Source: Sphingobium sp.
GTDB lineage: Bacteria > Pseudomonadota > Alphaproteobacteria > Sphingomonadales > Sphingomonadaceae
NCBI GenBank assembly: GCA_030148625.1
Contig: JASBTC010000376.1
Span: forward strand, 1 to 8,681
Length of the DNA: 8,681 nucleotides
Reading direction: 5' to 3'
Below are positions 6,418 to 8,681 of this stretch, piece after piece. The position numbers were made by a program, and so were the translations under genes. The notes beneath the pieces were generated by a model. It was not told where the DNA came from and ran no database searches. It saw nothing but the letters and a program-made list of their open reading frames with translations. Position 1 is the first letter of the stretch. Each line of letters opens with the position of its first letter.

Positions 6418-8169
6418 CTACAGGAAATCGGCCGGCACGGCGGCCACCAGGTCGCTGCGGGCGTCGACGGGCCGGAGCCAGGCGTCGATCCGCGGCATTT
6501 CGCGTTCGAAGAAATAGCGGCACGCCCACAGCTTGCCGCCCCTGAACGGCGCGTCGGAGGTCTCCACGCACAGCAGGGCGCGGTCGAGCCATAACCAGCC
6601 GGCGACGCCATGACCGAAGGCACGCAGCAGCACGGTCGCGCTCGACGCCATGACCGCCGGGTCGACGCCCTTCAGCCCCTCGACTGCTGCCGCGATCCGT
6701 TGCCACCAGGCGTCGAGATCAGCGGCGAGAGACGCCAGTTGCGGTCGAGCGGCGGCGCTCGCCACCGTCTCCGCAATCCGGTCACGCAGAAGACCCAGCG
6801 CCAGACCGTCGCGCAGCTTGCGACCGACGAGATCGAGCGCCTGGATGCCGGTGGTGCCTTCGTGGATCGGGTTCAGCCGATTGTCGCGCCAGAGTTGCTC
6901 GACGTCGAAGTCGCGGGTGTAGCCGTAACCGCCATGCACCTGGATCGCGATGTCGTTGGCGGCCAGGCCATATTCGGACGCCCATGTCTTCGCGATCGGG
7001 GTCAGCAGTCCCAGCAGCGCTTCGGCTTCCGGATCATGCTCGGCCTCGTCGACCAGCTTCGCGCAATAGAGCACGAGCGCCAGCGCGCCTTCGCCATAGC
7101 ATTTGGCGGCAAGCAGCATGTCGCGCACATCGGGATGGCCGATGATCGGCTGCGACGGCCCCGGCCCGGCCCCCGGCGGCCGCCCCTGCGCGCGATCCCG
7201 CGCATAGGCCAGCGCGTGGCGATAGCCGCGATAGCCCAAAGCCGCCGCGCCGAGCGCAACGCCGATCCGTGCCTCGTTCATCATCTTGAACATCTGGGGC
7301 AGTCCGTGGCCCGGCTGGCCGACGATCCAGCCGATCGCCCCCTCGCGCTCGCCGAAATTGAGCAGGCAATTGGTCGTGCCGCGATAGCCCATTTTGTGAT
7401 TGAGCCCCGCGACCGCGATGTCGTTGCGTTCGCCCGACGGCAGGATCTTCGGCACGACGAACAGCGACAGACCGCGCGTGCCCGCCTCGACATTGCCGTC
7501 GGCACCGACCGCCTTGGCCAGCACCAGATGGACGATATTCTCCGACAGGTCGTGATCGCCGCCGGAGATCCACATCTTGTTGCCGCTCAGCCGATAGCGA
7601 TCGCCGAGTACGTCGCTGCCGTCGGCGATCGCCCGCGTCGCGACGTCGCCCAGGTTCGATCCCGCCTGCGGTTCGGACAGGCACATGGTGCCGAACCAGC
7701 GGCCGGCGATCTGCGGCAGCGCGAAATGTTCGATCTGCGCTTCGTTGGCGAAGGCGAGCAGAAGCCGCGCATTGGCGGTGGTGAGCATCGGATAGGCGGC
7801 GGTCGCGACATTGGCGGCGAGGAATTGCGCGAAGGACGCGTTGGCCAACAGACTGGGCAATCCCATGCCGCCGCGCTCAACGGGAAAGCTGGCAGAGAAC
7901 AGGCCGAGTTCGGCATAGCTGCGCAGCGCGACACCGATCGCGGGCAGCGCGTGGACGCCGTCGCCATCCAGCCGTGGCTCGATACGGTCGGCATCCTTGT
8001 AATGGGTCAGGAAGGCATCGGCCGCCAGGCGCGTCGAAAGATCGAGGATCGCATCCGCACTCTCGCGATCGACCGCATCGGCAGCATGGCGCGCGATCAC
8101 CCGATCGAGGCCGAGCCAGTCCCACAACAGGAAATCCAGTTCTTCGCGTACGATCAGAACGTCGCTCAT
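6418..8169 (-). CDS. Long acyl-CoA dehydrogenase with C-terminal extension
   Basis: A 583-residue ACAD of the long class (about 590 residues; DmdC-like, with an acetyl-CoA dehydrogenase-like C-terminal extension). An N-terminal helical region spans about 1-155, then the flavin motif CLSEPQAGSNLGD (163-175), KMWISGGDHDL (198-208), HKMGYRGTTN (258-267), MMNEARIGVALGA (296-308), and QVHGGYGYTRDFDVEQLWRD (410-429). The catalytic base is Glu437 in HEGTTGIQ (436-443). Residues 460-583 form the extra C-terminal domain. It should oxidise an acyl-CoA to enoyl-CoA using FAD; the actual acyl group is unknown and DMSP metabolism should not be assumed. The frame stays open to 8499, but the ATG at 8167-8169 is chosen because GGGAG lies four bases upstream, similarity begins there, and the longer form would overlap the divergent hydrolase. 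It heads the catabolic operon. Confidence 0.92.
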   Translation of the reverse strand: MSDVLIVREELDFLLWDWLGLDRVIARHAADAVDRESADAILDLSTRLAADAFLTHYKDADRIEPRLDGDGVHALPAIGVALRSYAELGLFSASFPVERGGMGLPSLLANASFAQFLAANVATAAYPMLTTANARLLLAFANEAQIEHFALPQIAGRWFGTMCLSEPQAGSNLGDVATRAIADGSDVLGDRYRLSGNKMWISGGDHDLSENIVHLVLAKAVGADGNVEAGTRGLSLFVVPKILPSGERNDIAVAGLNHKMGYRGTTNCLLNFGEREGAIGWIVGQPGHGLPQMFKMMNEARIGVALGAAALGYRGYRHALAYARDRAQGRPPGAGPGPSQPIIGHPDVRDMLLAAKCYGEGALALVLYCAKLVDEAEHDPEAEALLGLLTPIAKTWASEYGLAANDIAIQVHGGYGYTRDFDVEQLWRDNRLNPIHEGTTGIQALDLVGRKLRDGLALGLLRDRIAETVASAAARPQLASLAADLDAWWQRIAAAVEGLKGVDPAVMASSATVLLRAFGHGVAGWLWLDRALLCVETSDAPFRGGKLWACRYFFEREMPRIDAWLRPVDARSDLVAAVPADFL

Positions 8170-8248
8170 CCCACTCCCGATCCGTTTATGCCCGTGTCCA
8201 TTAAGGCCCCGACACCGTTGGCGTCGAATGTCGAAGGCCGATCGAAGG

Positions 8249-8272
8249 GATCGCAATTGGGCAATTGCGATC
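8249..8272. promoter_or_regulatory. Perfect 24-bp palindromic operator candidate
   Basis: GATCGCAATTG (8249-8259), two bases GG, and CAATTGCGATC (8262-8272) form perfect 11-bp inverted arms. The centre is about 55 bp before the hydrolase start and 90 bp before the ACAD operon start. No T-run follows on either strand and both flanking genes point away, so it is not a terminator. Size and position fit the site of a dimeric TetR-, GntR- or MarR-type regulator controlling both directions. No regulator gene is in the window. Confidence 0.6.
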
Positions 8273-8303
8273 GAGCCGCACCACTCCGACCATCCATTGA
8301 GAA

Positions 8304-8310
8304 GAGGAGA
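8304..8310 (+). promoter_or_regulatory. Shine-Dalgarno site deciding between two ATG codons
   Basis: GAGGAGA lies one base before an ATG at 8312 and four bases before a second in-frame ATG at 8315. The spacing favours the second ATG as the true start of the hydrolase; the alternative adds a single Met. Confidence 0.6.
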
Positions 8311-8314
8311 GATG

Positions 8315-8681
8315 ATGGGACTGCTCGACCCCGAAATGCACGCGATCCTCGATCGCCGCAATGCGCTGAACCTGCCCGGCTTTTCGAGCGGTTCGCCCGC
8401 CGACGCGCGGCGTAGCTTTGCCGATGGGCAGGCGGCGCTGCCGAAAGATCGTGGCGCCCCGGTGCGGACGATGCGCGACGGAACGATCGATGGACCCAAT
8501 GGGCCGATCCGCGTGCGCCACTATGTCGCCGGCGAAAGTGCACATGGGCGCATCCTTTATCTCCACGGCGGCGGCTGGGTGTTCGGCACGCTCGACGGCT
8601 TCGATCCGGTCTGCAGGCAATTGGCGCAAGAGAGCGGCGCGGAAGTGGTGAGCGTCGATTATCGGCTGGCGCCCGAACATC
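8315..8681 (+). CDS. Alpha/beta hydrolase, HSL (hormone-sensitive lipase) family, C-terminus cut
   Basis: The first 122 residues of an alpha/beta-hydrolase-3 type esterase; the gene continues past the right edge. The protein starts MGLLDPEMHAILDRR and has a helical cap region (about 1-50), a first strand region GPIRVRHYV (63-71), the oxyanion-hole motif HGGGW (84-88) preceded by ILYL, and DYRLAPEH (115-122), all diagnostic of the HSL family. The nucleophile elbow GDSAGG and the Asp/His of the triad would lie outside. It should hydrolyse carboxylic esters or lactones in the cytoplasm; no signal peptide is visible. It is transcribed away from the acyl-CoA operon across a palindrome-bearing spacer, which suggests joint control and that it may release the acid that the operon degrades. 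Confidence 0.9.
   Translation, partial: MGLLDPEMHAILDRRNALNLPGFSSGSPADARRSFADGQAALPKDRGAPVRTMRDGTIDGPNGPIRVRHYVAGESAHGRILYLHGGGWVFGTLDGFDPVCRQLAQESGAEVVSVDYRLAPEH

Larger units (their letters stand above)
8170..8314. promoter_or_regulatory. Divergent promoter region between long ACAD and hydrolase
   Basis: This 145-bp spacer separates divergently transcribed genes and must hold the promoters of both the minus-strand operon and the plus-strand hydrolase. I cannot name a convincing sigma-70 promoter; weak minus-strand -10-like hexamers are CATAAA (8185-8190) and a TTAATG nearby. The outstanding element is the 24-bp palindrome at 8249-8272. The repeated GTCGAA at 8223-8236 is a minor feature. 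Confidence 0.6.

Noticed and set aside
6610..8415. A 601-codon open frame on the plus strand opposite the long ACAD
   Set aside because: It is antisense to a clear ACAD with all motifs, and its translation is rich in Arg, Gln and Asp and shows no recognisable domain. Long antisense frames are common in GC-rich DNA.
8170..8499. A 110-residue N-terminal extension of the long ACAD
   Set aside because: It would overlap the divergent hydrolase and its promoter region, has no ACAD similarity, and the ATG at 8167-8169 has a ribosome-binding site.

Overview
The window is GC-rich chromosomal DNA with tightly packed catabolic genes. The codon use and the mix of SDRs, acyl-CoA dehydrogenases (ACADs), a SnoaL-like dehydratase and an HSL-type hydrolase suggest an alphaproteobacterium. 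A sphingomonad (Sphingomonas, Sphingobium or Novosphingobium type) is my best guess, from gene content only. I see no RNA genes, insertion sequences, CRISPR arrays or attachment sites.

Layout. Eight of the nine genes lie on the minus strand and are read right to left. From the right they are: a long 583-residue ACAD (6418-8169); a (3R)-hydroxyacyl-CoA dehydrogenase-like SDR resembling the first domain of peroxisomal MFE-2 (5474-6397); an APH-family phosphotransferase (4435-5481); a second, 410-residue ACAD of the ACAD10/11 type (3199-4431); an MFS transporter (1937-3127); a classical SDR (1035-1778); a SnoaL/NTF2-like protein (431-1012); and another SDR cut by the left edge (1-434). The first four are separated by 20 bp, an 8-bp overlap and 3 bp, so they form one operon. 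The last three form a second tight group (22-bp gap, then an ATGA overlap). The MFS gene sits between the groups, with AT-rich, palindrome-bearing spacers of 71 and 158 bp on its two sides. An alpha/beta hydrolase starts at 8315 on the plus strand and runs off the right edge. A 145-bp divergent spacer separates it from the first operon and carries a perfect 24-bp palindrome.

How the genes may work together. The right-hand operon is acyl-CoA degradation. The long ACAD would make an enoyl-CoA and the MFE-2-like SDR would oxidise a hydroxyacyl-CoA. The phosphotransferase and ACAD10/11-type pair looks like an unfused version of the kinase and dehydrogenase domains of ACAD10/11, a family reported to phosphorylate 4-hydroxyacyl-CoA and then eliminate phosphate to give an enoyl-CoA. 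The divergent hydrolase could release the acid by opening an ester or lactone, and the MFS protein could import the substrate. The SDR/SnoaL/SDR group looks like ring or side-chain redox chemistry plus a dehydration or isomerisation. The substrate cannot be read from the sequence. The main point of interest is the split kinase-ACAD module.
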